Position numbers and translations under genes: made by a program. From Hypoxylon rubiginosum (taxonomy: Eukaryota > Ascomycota > Sordariomycetes > Xylariales > Hypoxylaceae), in NCBI GenBank assembly GCA_902806565.1, contig CADCXA010000007.1, positions 595,270-659,269 on the forward strand: 64,000 nt of DNA, in the 5' to 3' direction. The notes beneath the pieces were generated by a model, which saw nothing but the letters and a program-made list of their open reading frames with translations, searched no databases and was not told where the DNA came from. Of the stretch, positions 10,186 through 21,980 are shown piece after piece. Numbering within the stretch: position 1 is the stretch's first letter; each line of letters begins with the position of its first letter.

Positions 10186-11971
10186 CAAACGAGGACGAGC
10201 AGACGCAGGGGCAGCTAGTCTTTTATATTTATCTTGTGCATGAACTTCGTAGCCCGCGACGGAGATCTCGACGCGCGAATTCTACACAGGCGAGTCCGCC
10301 TCTTCTGTCACCCGAACACGCTTTCTGTAATCCAAGTCGCAACTGAGATCTCGAAGCGGTCTACATTTCGGTCTCGACTCACCTGTACACCTCCGATGAC
10401 CATTTCCTGCTGCGCCGACGGCACTGTGACGTCTCGTAGCGAACCATTCGCCACCCCTCCGATTATTTGCGGCCGCTGCTATTCGCTGGTGTCACAGTGC
10501 GAACGTATTCATCTAGCCCCCCACTAGCCCTATAAGTCCTCTAGGTGACTCACAATCGTCTCAATTGTCCCACTTGGCCAGTACCGATTCTCGATTGAAG
10601 GCCGAGTCGTCCCATGTCGACCAATGCCGTCCATCGAATTAATAAAGCTCTCGAGGGTGCTTCGAGGTCCCAAGGTCAGATGCCGAGGCCAGGCGGCCGG
10701 ACCCCTTTCTATTACCAGGCATCAATCAATGCGAATTTTGGTGAAGGCTAGATAATTTCATAATTACAAGTCCCAGTTCTGCGTATGTCGAAAATTAGCA
10801 TTGCTGTGCTGTGTGTAAAATTTCGCACTCATGTACCCCTTGTCGGGTAGGCGACGAGAATATCGCGAATAGCCTCAAATATCAATTGAATTGCAACGCG
10901 TGCGGGGTGCTGTCAGCTGTCCCGCCCCGGCTATCCCCACGAGCGTCTCACTGATACTCCAAAAGACTGTACGTACACATACCACGATTTGTACGGAATG
11001 GTGTTGAGGACTATTGATGGAATAAAATAGCTAGTTCAATGTGAAGATGAAATCCGTTCAACCGCTACCCATTTCCATTGGCGATAATTCGCCTGACGTG
11101 GAATTGAAAATTTCCATCAAGTTCATACCGGCGTTGGCGGACTGAGTCGTCCATCTTGATGCTCTTCTGATCTCGTGCGCGCGATACTTTGGCCGGATGT
11201 TCTCTCGTCTGACGATCCGGTCCGATCTTACATATTATTCGCAAGGTCTTGTCGTCGGCTCCGTCGTGTCTTTCGGGGTTCGGATGTCGTTGATATCATC
11301 ACGTGATGTTCGCAACCAACGACACATCCCCTGGGCCAATAAGCCCGTCTCATTGGTGGATCTACGAGCTGCCAAAACTACTGATTTGTCCCATTTTTCC
11401 TATACGCCGGACGGGATATGAAGCCATCGTCAGTTATAGTGCGCCCTACACCCATTTACCAGCTATTTTTAGCATGTGCGCCCACCCTGGGGCCTGGGCA
11501 CCGTTTACGAGACCTATGTATATTTCATATCGCGTATCGAGACGTCTTAGGTAATGTCAAGTGTCAAACGCAAATGTCCATCGTCGCCTCGGATCACTTG
11601 CACCTACCCACCTGGGCAGGCATACGCCTTTCCCCTCACAAACCTTAATATGAATTCCTGTGCTCTAATCTGCGCAATCTATCCGTAGTTTCCTCGTGTG
11701 CCTGGATACATTAGGTAGGTAGAGTCAGGTAGACCTCAACCTTAGCCATGGTGAAATCAATCCCCCCCTCCAGATTTCCCCTTCGTCTATCCTCTCCCCT
11801 CTCTCCTCCACACACGCATTTCTCATCTCAGTCACCTCAACACTGCGAGCTCCCATCTTCCATCTCCCATCAGTATCAGTATTGTATTGTTGTAGTTCGC
11901 TCATAATACATACGTATCTCTGTTCATTCTAGCCCCTTCATTGTCACGTACGCACTTCAGGTCACGAGCTC
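10186..11971. other. Intergenic, no gene recognised
   Basis: Short frames such as 10234-10527 and 11197-11648 show no family motif or splice pattern. A pyrimidine-rich tract (about 11764-11830) precedes the putative gene at 11972 and could be its promoter or leader. Confidence 0.4.
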
Positions 11972-12621
11972 ATGAGTCCTTACAACCTTGGTCGACCTCT
12001 TCTCGAAGCCGAGCTCCGAAGTGCTCAAGAAATGGTTGCACGAACCCAGACAAGGGCCTACAGGTGCACGCGTTGAACGTTCCGGTACCCGATTTTCTTT
12101 TTTTCTTGTTATTTCACATGTAAGTCTGGCTAACACTACTTAGTCTATTACTGTCCGCCCTTTCGGTTATAGCGGGACAGCTTCGATCGCGGACTCTGCC
12201 GAAGACGACGATTTCCGCTTGATGACATGCTTTCCCAATGTAGACAATGACGACTCGAAGGATGAAGATTACATAGACGACGTTGATGACGACGATGATC
12301 GGACAATCGGGTACTCGACTCCAGCGCCGTCGCGCAAACGAGCTCGAGGTCCGGTATGTTCCACTCTTGGTTCCTCATTAGAAGGCGTCAGGAAACCAGT
12401 CGAAGAAGAAGCAGGTAAGTCTACTTTCTTCCATTTACCTCCATCTCATAATCATTCCTCTCCATCATACACCTCCTGAAGCTGAAACTGTTGGCGAAGG
12501 AGCTCTGCTACCTATAGCGCTGCGAATTTTGAGGAAGAGGTCTGGGAGATTGGTACGGCGAACGTGTCTATTATCGAACGTCGTCCTAAATGAAAATCGC
12601 TTCCCAGTGCCAGGACCTTAG
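11972..12621 (+). CDS. Putative small acidic, probably nuclear protein (three exons)
   Basis: Model: exons 11972-12063, 12173-12414 and 12482-12621 (157 residues), with phases agreeing at both junctions. Intron 1 (109 nt) has a GCTAAC branch site. Intron 2 (67 nt) begins GTAAGT and ends AAG. The product starts MSPYNLGRPLLEAELRSAQE, has a long acidic stretch (DDSKDEDYIDDVDDDDD) followed by a basic SRKRARGP that could be a nuclear localisation signal, and a basic tail. I do not recognise a family. Part of exon 3 overlaps DNA related to 5803-5905, where a different frame seems conserved, so exon 3 may be wrong or the locus may be a relic. Confidence 0.38.
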
Positions 12622-12805
12622 CCGTTGCCATCCGGATATTGACACAGGCCTGTCGGTCACCCTTAGAGCCTCGATGGGAGTCACGGGCTTCTCCATGGCA
12701 TGGATTGGTATATGGAAAGGGATAGTTAGTTTACATTATCAGCAAGCTTGTCGTCGTCTCTCGATTTGACTCATCTTTGTTGACTATCCTCCCTTCGCTT
12801 CTGGC

Positions 12806-12880
12806 ATCTTGTGATTGCATCGTCCGCATCCGTAGCTGTGTCGCCTACGCTCGTGGCTGTACTGTCAAGATCAACCTTCA
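12806..12880 (+). repeat. Inverted copy of 8567-8640
   Basis: Contains ATCCGTAGCTGTGTCGCCTA and GTGGCTGTACTGTCAA on the plus strand. See the entry at 8567. Confidence 0.7.
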
Positions 12881-13036
12881 TATATCTACCTCTCTTATAA
12901 TTCGTTAAGCCAATTTCCCATGCGTTCTGCAACAAGTTCGTCCCAATTGATCCAACCCTCTTGTATTACCTAGGTATATGTAGGTATCTGTAATTGAGTA
13001 CCCACTCAGGAGGTTCCTGTCAACGGATTAGCTATG

Positions 13037-13225
13037 TAGGTTAGGGGATAGGGCTGGCTATGGGAGCTAAGGGTTGCTAGCTATAGGGGGCTAGGGGATT
13101 CTGTTAGTGGGTTAGCCATGTGGGCTAGGGGGTGAGCTAGCTGTGGGGCTACGGGGTGCTAACGAGGAGGTATGGGGCTAGGGGGTTCTTGTTAGTGGGC
13201 TAGCTATGGGGCGTGAGGTGCTAAC
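13037..13225 (+). repeat. G-rich degenerate minisatellite
   Basis: Irregular repeats of words such as GTTAGTGGGCTAGCTATGGG with many GGGG runs on the plus strand. Several G4 runs within short distances could form G-quadruplexes. The unit is not the telomere hexamer. Confidence 0.7.
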
Positions 13226-13499
13226 TGGGCCCTCTAAATCTACCAAACTGACTGCCTGGTAACGTACAATACAACGACAAACTCTACGCAAGGCTCGTAA
13301 TAACCTAACCATCTTGTCAAAAGTCTCATAGATCCTAATCGCATTACATTACTATTCAATCTGCACTATTTTCAGTCCGCTACGATAAGCCTGAAGACGG
13401 CGCGGGCTGCGTTGCGATTCCCAATGCCGTACGGAGTCGGAGCGGTCCCAAGGGATACTTGCAGATCCGAAAAGTCACGAAAGCTGCAGGACAAGCTAT

Positions 13500-13595
13500 G
13501 ACAAGATGAGGCCGATACCAATCAATTCCCCTAATTGAGAGCTGTAGAATCATACTAATTTCGTGTTGGAAGAATCCTGGCGTCGAACCCTATCT
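13500..13595 (-). repeat. Dispersed repeat, related to 27469-27560
   Basis: Shares ATCAATTCCCCTAATTGAGA-like sequence, GAGCTGTAGAATCATACTA and TTTCG with 27469-27560, same order. A weaker relative is near 26600-26650. Probably a short interspersed element family; boundaries unknown. Confidence 0.5.
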
Positions 13596-13885
13596 TGAGA
13601 ATCTTCCATTAGCACTGAAGAGCGTCACGCTATAAAACCTCGACGCGCATAGATGAAACCTATACCATTCGATTCCTTCTGACGAGGGCTACATGTACAT
13701 GTGTATAAACTACAGATACGAGCTCGACTCGTATAGTTTGAGGCGACGGAGATCGAGAGGAATCCCAGGCCCGAGCCGAAACCTAGCACCACCCAAGACG
13801 CCTCGTGCTAACATCCGATGCCGTTGCGTGGCCGTGTAATTAATCGATATTCGTTCTGGTGGCAGGAGGACGTGTAGTAGACCCG

Positions 13886-14101
13886 ATGGACGAGTTTGAA
13901 ACGAATAGTACATTCCTCTACGTCCCTCAGCCACGTCGTATCGAATTGATGGTGTTGGCCGGACTGCGCTTGGACGTGTAAGTGGACACGGAAAATAGGG
14001 GTAGACTAACTGACATCAGAAACTCTTGTTACCTTCGAGGCTACGACGAATTAAGGCGTTGCTGGCAAGATGGCTCAGTGGAATGGCAGGTCAGATCGTG
14101 A
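13886..14101 (+). CDS. Possible small two-exon gene (57 residues)
   Basis: Exon 13886-13977, intron 13978-14019 (42 nt: GTAAGT, GACTAAC branch site, CAG) and exon 14020-14101. The junction keeps frame: LMVLAGLRLDV joins NSCYLRGYDELRRCW. The splice signals are excellent but the intron is near the minimum size and the product matches no family I know. An open stretch continues past the TGA, so this could be a decayed exon pair of a larger gene. Confidence 0.3.
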
Positions 14102-15226
14102 GATGCCCAGCAACATTGGAATACGCACCGCGTGGGATGCGGTACGACGACATTCGATTCGGCAACGCCTAGCAGCCGTACCATCACCGCCGATCCAAGT
14201 CTAGAGCCAGACGGTCCCGATGAATTGTAGGACAGGTATTGACCCGAACCCCAAACAGCGCATCGCAGATTCGGCCCGAGTTACACGTCAAGCGATTACT
14301 GGCACTCCACGACAGGTCGCCAGCAGCCCGCCCTCGATTTCCCTGCTCTATCCAAGCCAGCGCAAAAGAAGCAAAGAGCGCAGAGTGTCTCTTCTCAACT
14401 GTAAGATCTCCTAGCTCTACCGGAAAGGCCTCTATTTTCAACGCGATGGAACGAACCGTCTGGATTAGTTGCGAACCACTTCCCCGACACGCAAGACAGG
14501 AGCAAGAAGCCGCCGCGGAAACCATACGAAACGCAGACGCGCATGTGCTCTACATACGTTCATCTAGGGTACTGATTAAATAGGCATCGCCATCCTCGTC
14601 CATTCCCGCGTCCCGTTTCTCGCTCGCGATCCTAGCCAGCTACCTCGACCGCCTTCGAAAATTTAGCCACCCGCACGCCGGTCTGGTCGTTATAATAGCG
14701 GCGGGCCATCTTCTTTAATCGTACCTAGATATACTATATTGCTATTCATTGCTCTTCATATTAACCTGTCTTCAAGGGGTAGCCCATGGTCACCCAGATA
14801 TCAACGAGTCTACCAGAAGCCTAACCCCTATTATGAGGACCCCTCATGCGCTGGGGCAGCGCACTTATGCCACGCCCGCTAACCCACAACCCTAAAGAAG
14901 CCCCCAAATCGCACGCCCTTAGGGCGCCAGATGCCGAAGCCCCGATTGAAGTATCTAAGCAGACACGGAATCACTATACGGTACGCCCTAAAGACTAGGG
15001 GATAGCTTCTAAAGCCGCCGTGCAACTAATATCTTAGCAGCGAACAACTTTCCACGTTTCCTGCCCCTGGGATACCACTTTTACGTACATCCTCAAGACG
15101 TTAAACCAGTGCCAATCGATCAATCAATTCGAAAAGCCGGCCAGCGGGCTCATCCTTCCAAATTCCCCGGCTCTTCCAACAATCGCGTCGTTGTCGTCAA
15201 CTTTCTCCGCTACTTTCGGTGCTTTG
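14102..15226. other. Intergenic, no gene recognised
   Basis: Frames at 14184-14525 (minus) and 14239-14583 (plus) overlap each other and carry no motif. Nothing else was supported. Confidence 0.4.
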
Positions 15227-15897
15227 ATGGCTTCATTCGTCACAAGTAGCCGTCGAACATTGCCTACATCCTTCCGAGTTCGCTCAATCGCCGATGAGAA
15301 TCCCGGCGACCACGAAGCTGGAAATTCGCCCAATGCGTTCACCGATCGAGTGGCTCTCAAGCCTGGGATGGTACTCGATCCGACGAGCGACCTAAGAGAA
15401 GTATTGCGAATAACATACCGAGAGCTAGGAACTCGAAGATTGCATCCGAGACCCCGAGCAAGGCGCCAGACTACCACGAGAAACGTCAATGGGACTAGTC
15501 CTCTTGTCACTGGTCGAAATCCTTACAAGCATGGGGTGTATACAAGACCGGTACGAAACTCGGCACCAGCTCCTCGGGTTTCCCCTTTTCTACCTACTCT
15601 ATCGCAAGTCTGCGTAACAGTTGCATATCTCAACGCCTCTCAATACCACTTCGGGTAAGTCTCCCTTTCGAAACCTCGACGTTTAATATGTCAATCTTCT
15701 TCTTGGACAACGGGTCCGTCCGCGTGTCCAGAGGAGTTCTAGGAAATGCTCTTGCCCACGCACCTCCATGGCACGCAGAAACACAGACTGACCGCGTCAA
15801 GGCCCTTTTCCAGTCGCAGCAAACTCCTCACATACCTCCGCCAATACCACGCCACCTCGTTCCAGCGCAATCCGCCCACATGATCTTTGTAGATTGA
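15227..15897 (+). CDS. Putative two-exon hypothetical gene
   Basis: Exon 15227-15654 runs into a perfect GTAAGT donor. Joined to an exon at 15732-15897 (acceptor TCCAG) it keeps frame and gives 197 residues. The product is basic and Pro/Arg-rich without recognisable motifs, and no good branch site is visible in the 77 nt intron. The minus strand is a serious alternative. Its frame 15739-15975 reads PTLRLNLVEMLLLRSIYK and WNEVAWYWRRYVRSLLRLEK, which looks like helical protein, and 15124-15510 is open on the same strand. I cannot decide between strands. Confidence 0.25.
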
Positions 15898-16423
15898 CCG
15901 CAACAACAGCATCTCGACCAGGTTCAATCTCAGTGTCGGTTGATCCACTGCTTGCCGAGATGCGATCTGCACCACGCCGACGATAGGATGGACTCGTCCT
16001 CTCCGCCCAATTCAGAGCACAAGCCTTCCAGCCCAGTCACCTTGCCCCTGCATCCTTTGATTGTTACAGTCAAAACTACAGATTCTTCCATCCGCTGCTA
16101 ACTCCAAGTCCAGGGTCTGCCGGTGGGATTTGCACCACTATGGAAGCTGAAGGCAGCGAAGTAGAGGTGAGAGGCATCTTTTATCGCCGACGTACCTACA
16201 TATCGTCCCAAAGTCTGATCTAACGTATCTACCGTCCCCGAGACGTGACAGTTTCGTTCATGGGTTACTGGGAATGGCGAGGGAATGTCCTGGGAGATCG
16301 AGAGCGGACCGACGATGGACGTCCACGGTTGATCCCAAGGCTACCAACTTCGAATACCTCTTCATTATGACTACGACGTGGCGAGGTGCCAAGGGTTAGA
16401 GCGATTCCCGACCGTTCACGACC

Positions 16424-16495
16424 TCGTCTTCGCCAACACCCTACTTCTTCGCCAACACCCTACTTCCTCGCAAACGCCTTATTTCCTCGCGAATC
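16424..16495 (+). repeat. About 20 bp tandem repeat, three to four copies
   Basis: Unit of the type TCGCCAACACCCTACTTCTT, degenerating to TCGCAAACGCCTTATTTCC. Confidence 0.8.
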
Positions 16496-17239
16496 CACGC
16501 CCGTCGGCGCAAGCCTGTGTCGACAACATTCGTCCTTCGAGTATGAACCCACCAACACCACGTACCGCATATACCCGATGCCCCTAGCACATCGTCACGA
16601 GCTGTTCCTTTGACAACCAATATTCATAAAGAAAAGCGGTCGTGGATTGTCGCACAGCAGTGGTACACTATGTTTCCAGAGATTCCCGCATTATCATCAC
16701 ATGTACTAGGTTAGCCCGACTGCTTGTAACTGGTACGAAAATAGATCACGTCGTGTCCACATAAGGGGCGGCGATGTAACGCAATACAGGGTAGAGTACC
16801 ACTTAGATAGCCTCACCTCCGTGCAACGTCCCACGGCATAATGTTCCGCAGCGTAATCTAATTTGGAGGATATTGTACAGCTTCTTCGTGTCCATCCTCC
16901 TCCATCCTACACCAATGCTGTACGTTCCGTTCGTCATAGGTAACAACCTTAAGATCAGTAAGTGAAGTAGATGGTGAAAGGAGGTATCAGCAAGACGCAA
17001 GCTCGGAGCATAGTCGAATTCTGCTCTGAATAAAGCAGATAAGGTCCAGTGCTCGGTATGATCCATGCCACCAACTTCGCCGTCGTAGTATATTAGATAC
17101 CGCCATCCCTACCTCGTCTCATCACATCAGACCTGACGGCCACCCCAGCGTTTTCCACATCATCATGTGTTCCTTTACGATTTGATTCGTAGGAGACATC
17201 TGAGAAGGACTTTCTCTATGCATTATAGAGTAGATAGTC

Positions 17240-17312
17240 TATATGTAGCCCTGCACGCCGCGTACCCCTACGGAGGTCTTGATCATTCCTCCTTGCCACG
17301 GCGTTGAATATA
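17240..17312 (+). repeat. Dispersed repeat, copy related to 2808-2878
   Basis: See 2808. Shares CACGCCG, CTTGCCACGG and AATATAACAAC in order. Confidence 0.5.
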
Positions 17313-17714
17313 ACAACAATCACATCAGACGTCAGCCTCTCTCTGTAGGATCCGACATGCTCATCTACCTACTTTCCAGTCATTGCCAACAGAAACTAGA
17401 CCTAACGATGTCAATACCGATAAGAAAACCCTTGCGAGTCCCGTAGTTCATAACTATAAAGGAGTGAGGCTACACAAGCGGGTAGGATCTCGCAGCCCCG
17501 TCTCTCGGTTTCTTTCCCGTCTAAGGAGCGAGTCAGAAGGCCGGATCCAAGGCCCAGCGCATCACGGTACTTGACAGACGGCGTACAAGCTTCAAGATTT
17601 ATGTCACGAAGCCAACCATGTGATAGGAAAACAACCATGCTGCTGCACGAGGAGCTACAAACCTAGGGGCTACCAAGTTCCATGCATATACAGGACGTCA
17701 GCACAAGAGCACCT

Positions 17715-17805
17715 ACATATCAAGAGGCCTAGCTCACAATAACCTCCTTTCTTCATACTCATAAACCTATAACCCCTATCCAGGCCCCTTAGCCCCTATC
17801 AACAC
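17715..17805 (+). repeat. Dispersed repeat, related to 41005-41085
   Basis: Shares AAGAGGCCTAGCTCACAAT-like sequence, CCTTTCTTCATACTCAT-like sequence and GTAACCCCTATCCAGGCC-like sequence with 41005-41085 in the same order and orientation. Confidence 0.5.
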
Positions 17806-18095
17806 ACGACTTGGTCAACCAATACAGTCCAATGTAAAGGCCACAATCTGACCAATCGATTATCTTTATATCTACGTTGAGTATACGATTCCACGGTTTC
17901 TGTTCAACTAACTATCATTATGTGTGTCTTGGCCATTTAAGCCGGTGCGCCGGTGAGTCTGTCCCGCGGGTAAGAGACAGATGGCAATGAAGCAGTGGTA
18001 ATCTCGGATTACATGGCGAAGTGACACACATGCTTGACTTGGAGTTGGATCACTCAACTCTCCTCTTCGGGACTGACTAGCGATAAAGACCTAGC

Positions 18096-20102
18096 TCATC
18101 TTAGATTACATGCCTCCTTGATCAAGTCCGCTGCTCTTTCGGCGAACGCATACACCGTAGCCTGCAGGTTGGCCGTGCTCATCAAGGGAATCGCGCTCGA
18201 ATCTACAATACGGAGGTTGGCAGTCCCGTAGACCTTGAGTGCGCTATCTACGACGCCGTTCATCCTTTTCGGTAGCACTGCAGAGTAATAGATTAGTAGT
18301 TTTCCAGTATGAAGCATGATGATTCATCTCGTTCAGACCTTGACAGCTGGAACGGCAGAATCTCAGGGGTTACAAATAGCAACTTAAAAGGGGAAAGGGG
18401 TGTCGATAAATGTGAGACGCATACTTGCACAGCTACCCCCTAGATGCCACATCGAGTTCGAATTCTTCTGTACCCATCTCTTCGCGGTTTCTAGATCGGT
18501 CAGGTTTGAAGCCGGGTCACTGTGGATGATTGGATGCTTAAGTAGATCGGTAAGAGGGGCCGAACGAGCAAGTGTTTCGATGTAGAGCATATGCTCCGCG
18601 AATAAATCTAGGTCCAGCGGGTTCGACAGGTAATTGGGGTCGACGATAGGAGCTGCTGATATATCCTTAGAACCAATATGGACGCTGCCACGAGAGAGAG
18701 GTTGGGAAAGCATAACACAGAGGGTCAAAGTCCCGGAACCAGGTTCAGGGGGGCCACCCCATGGTCCGATGAACGAAAGATAAGCACCGGAGGCTTGTTT
18801 CGGGTCGAGGAGACCTTTCTCGGCTATTTTATAGTACGCCTGAGCTCGAATCTGGTCAGGCCCATCACCAGGGGCGGGGGGGTTGTCCTGAAGCAGTTTC
18901 TTCAGTCGTTTCTGACCTTCCCCAGAGATGTGCTCCATTATAGGGAGATATGCGTACGTGTAGACTCCCATCGAGGTGAGCAAACCGGTCTGGCGCCCGG
19001 CGAAGTCCTTGGCAGCCTGCTCTCCTACGGATGGGTCCAGGATGAGAGGATCGAGTGTTTCCAGGTCGTCTACCGCCCCGAAGCTGGTGGTGTTGACTAG
19101 GTGGTCGAAAAGGTTCTCGCCAACCCCCGGAAGATCGATGACGGGCTCGATACCGTGCTTTTCCAAGAACCTCGCATTGCCGACGCCGGATAGCTCCAAG
19201 ACCTTGGGCGACTGAAGGGCACCTGCGGCGAGAATGACTTCCTTGCTACAGGTGACTTCCCGGTGCTCACCATTGTAGTTATAAACGACTCCGGTAGCCC
19301 TCTTCTGGTCTTCGCCGTCGAACCGAATCCTTTCGACAGTTGCATTGGTGAGTACGTGCAAGTTCTTTCTCGCTCTATTGGGATGGTAGTATGCCGTGGC
19401 GGCAGAAGTTCTCTCCTTCGTGACTGGGTCGACAGTTGCGAGACAGGAGAAACTTCCCTGGGCCCCATCGATGAAGGGATCCTGTGTCTGATAATGCCCG
19501 TTGGCTCGAAATGTGTCTGCCCACGCCTTCCTGATCGGATGGGACGGGTTTCCAGGGAATGAGGTGGGAAGAGGGCCGTGTGCGCTACTATGACCGGTCC
19601 AGCCGTCGATCCCGAGTTTCACTGCCAACGAGTCATCGACAGGGGGAGTAGTGTATGCCTTGGCGTAGTAGGGGCTAAATGTTTCCCAATCCCAGCCGCT
19701 GTTTCCGAGAGACGAGCCCCAGTGGTCGATCACAGCTGGGTTGCACGGGACGAATACCTGAGCATTGATGGAACTAGAACCTCCAAGGATCTTACCCTGG
19801 CTGACACCAATGGATCTACCACCGAGTAATGGCTTCGAAAGGTTCAGGTTAGATTTCTCGGCCTGATATGTAGTAGAGTGATATGCACAAACCTGCGCCT
19901 CGGTCCGGAAGCCCCAATCCATATCAGTGCCCTGCAAAGATACCCAAGAAGCTGGAATCTTGATTCGCGGATCCGAGTTGGTATCGGCACCGGCTTCTAG
20001 GACTAGAACTCGCTGTCTCGGGTCTTCGGAAAGTCGAGAAGCAACTACTAGCCCAGCCGTACCGCCGCCGACGACAATAAAGTCATATGTGTCTGAGGAC
20101 AT
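18096..20102 (-). CDS. GMC-family FAD oxidoreductase
   Basis: Glucose-methanol-choline oxidoreductases oxidise alcohols or sugars with non-covalent FAD. Exon 1 starts at ATG 20102 (context ATCACCATGTC) directly before DFIVVGGGTAGLVVASRLSE, the dinucleotide-binding fold. LVLEAGAD, ILGGSSSINAQV (GMC signature 1) and GALQSPKVLELSGVG (signature 2) follow. A 147 nt intron (18278-18424, GTATGC, TGCAG) joins WHLGGSCA to MLPKRMNGVVD. The end reads LKVYGTANLRIVD and TANLQATVYAFAERAADL. The catalytic pair would be His of WHLGGSCAM and Asn of TANLQ. A 60 nt in-frame stretch (19833-19892, GTTTGT, TCTAAC, AAG) is probably a second intron: without it TEAQ joins PLLGGRSIGVSQGK as in relatives, giving 599 rather than 619 residues. 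Translation from 20192 would add a basic, presequence-like leader. No key motif is broken. Confidence 0.9.
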
Positions 20103-20679
20103 GGTGATAGAACGGCGAAGATAGAAGCGAGACTGAGGGATGCCGAACCGATCACCAAGACAGACGGAGGGATGATGCGAGAATGTGCGCAAGGAGCTGA
20201 ATGAGAACTTGGAGCTAGAAAAGATGAAATGGGTAGATGTAAAGGCTTGGTAAAACTTGTGGTCCGTCTCAAGAACAAAGACATTTCAAAAGCCCCCCCT
20301 GAAGTAAGGGAGGAGGAAGTGGTACTGTCTCACCAACAGCAACCCACCCGCTTGCTGTTTGTCCTACCATACCTCCCAACGTCGACAACTTTCAAGCTCG
20401 TCTCTTGTTGCGTAGACTCGTCACATTGTTAGCCATCATACATATATAGGCTGATACGTAGACGATGGATCATCAATGCTTCGATGGCAGCGATTCGACT
20501 AAGGGTGGTGGTAACGCCTCCGTTCAAACTGCATACGCAGGCCATTGATATATAAATAACTCTAGTTCGCACCAAATAAGTATTCAAATCTAATGTTGGT
20601 CCCGACCAATGGTCAAGAACCCAGATGGTAATGACTTGGACTCAGCTTCAACATGTGCGGTACTTTGGGATGATTGACG

Positions 20680-20825
20680 ATGTGATCAATCGCGTTCGTG
20701 AAGACAGAGTAACCCTGCAAAATCTTATTGGAACCTGGGGCTGGTGTGGTAATGGCTCGGGCTACCGGCAGCCTCCATCCTCGGAGTTGACTTTCGCCAT
20801 ACGTCGTGCTGCGTTGGGGAGCGTC
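20680..20825 (+). repeat. Degenerate repeat related to 22310-22475
   Basis: ATCAATCGCGTTCGTGAAGA, AGTAACC, GGCAGCCTCC and CATACGTCGTGCTGCGTTGG occur here. Close matches occur at 22310-22475 in the same order (ATTACGTTGGTGAATACAAA, AGTAACC, GGCAGCCCC, CATACGTCGTGCTGCGTTGG). Confidence 0.6.
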
Positions 20826-21077
20826 ATGTCTCGCTGGTAAATAGGGTGTCGGCGTTGATGGCCCAGCTATGGAGGTAGAATGGACATGTTCTGTGTGCCG
20901 TATGGTGCTCGACAATCCGCTCGTGTGTGTTGATGCGAGTCGTAACGGAGTTTAGACATTTGTTTCGAGACGAGTTCTCTGTGCCAGAATCTGCGACGAG
21001 GTGTGAGAGGTTGCGACACGTTGATTGATAGACCTCACATAGCTCACTATAAGTAGACATTGATTCTAGATACATTA

Positions 21078-21143
21078 CTAGGACGTGTTGCACTCTAACG
21101 GGGAACAGCCGTTCTCACTCGCCGCGGCGGAGGTGGATTATAA
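21078..21143 (+). repeat. Short copy of a dispersed element, related to 34074-34203
   Basis: Starts TAGGACGTGTTGCACTCTAA and ends GGCGGAGGTGGATTATAAA. The copy at 34074 has the same two ends separated by about 65 extra bases. See Part 2. Confidence 0.7.
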
Positions 21144-21739
21144 AATGGAGGGTAAAAGGCTAGACTTGTGAACAGGTACTTGTTTGGGGCGACGATGCCT
21201 GCGCAGTTGGATTTCATGGGATAGGCACAGGCGATATCACATAGGCAATACGCCTTGCGCTCCTCTATCGCTTTCTGCCCAGTCCCTAGATACTATGGGT
21301 GCTGGGCACTCACATACACGAGTGAAGGATGAAGGTTACATTCCTACAGGCATGAGTGATGCTTTGCACGCGTGCAACTATACACACTGCGTCGGCATCA
21401 CGCTGCATCGGCATACAAGGTTGGCGATACCCGTTCTCTGGGCCCAGGTGTTCCCATGCTCTACGATGCAAAGCTCTGACGTCAAAAGCCTCTTGTCGTG
21501 ACCGAGCCGACGATCAGGGGTAGAGCATGAGAGGCGCATAGACTTGATAGATGATTAGACTCTACGGGCAAGCGATGACAAATGATGACAAACGACTACA
21601 AAGGATGAGAGGCGATGGGAAGATTGTTTGACGAGATTTAGGCAACGATTGGGGTTCCGGAGCACCACTCGAGTCTCGAGGGAATTTCTACACTTGGTCG
21701 GGCGTACCATATTTCTAAGCTGGCCTCATTCTATGTATG

Positions 21740-21980
21740 ATCTTCTTTTGGTATCATCTAGAGGATGGGATCACCTTACCCGTCGAGAGATTCCTAATGG
21801 GATTGGATATGGGCAGGGCATGGCTAGATGGAACCGACAACTCTACAAGAGGTAATCAAATATTCAACGATGCGACCAACGATAGGATTGAGAATAGATT
21901 GATGTTACAAAGCGTCATGCAACCTCCGCAACGCGTGGGTCGGGGTTCAGACGACCAGGGCTACACTGATGTAGAGGGCT
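21740..21980 (+). repeat. Duplicated segment, inverted copy at 60375-60590
   Basis: GGGATCACCTTACCCGTCGA, GGGATTGGATATGGGCAGGG and CGTCATGCAACCTCCGCAAC match the reverse complement of 60375-60590 (GGGGTCACCTTCCCCGTTGA, GGGTTGGATATGAACAGGG, CGTTATGCCACCTCCGCGAC), about 75% by eye over 200 bases. Both copies have partly open frames, so the ancestor may have been coding (GLDMGRAW here, GLDMNRAW there). Confidence 0.7.

Larger units (their letters stand above)
15898..18095. other. Intergenic with repeat copies
   Basis: No gene recognised. The stretch holds a short tandem repeat (16424-16495) and two dispersed repeat copies (17240-17312 and 17715-17805). A minus-strand frame at 16803-17066 is open for 87 residues without a motif. 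Confidence 0.4.

Noticed and set aside
13037..13225. Interstitial telomere repeats
   Set aside because: GGTTAGGGG-like words occur but the hexamer is never tandem; the unit is different.
14184..14583. Opposed 113- and 114-codon frames
   Set aside because: They overlap on opposite strands with no domain signal for either.
18678..19562. Several long plus-strand frames
   Set aside because: They lie opposite the GMC oxidoreductase, whose conserved motifs prove the minus strand is coding.
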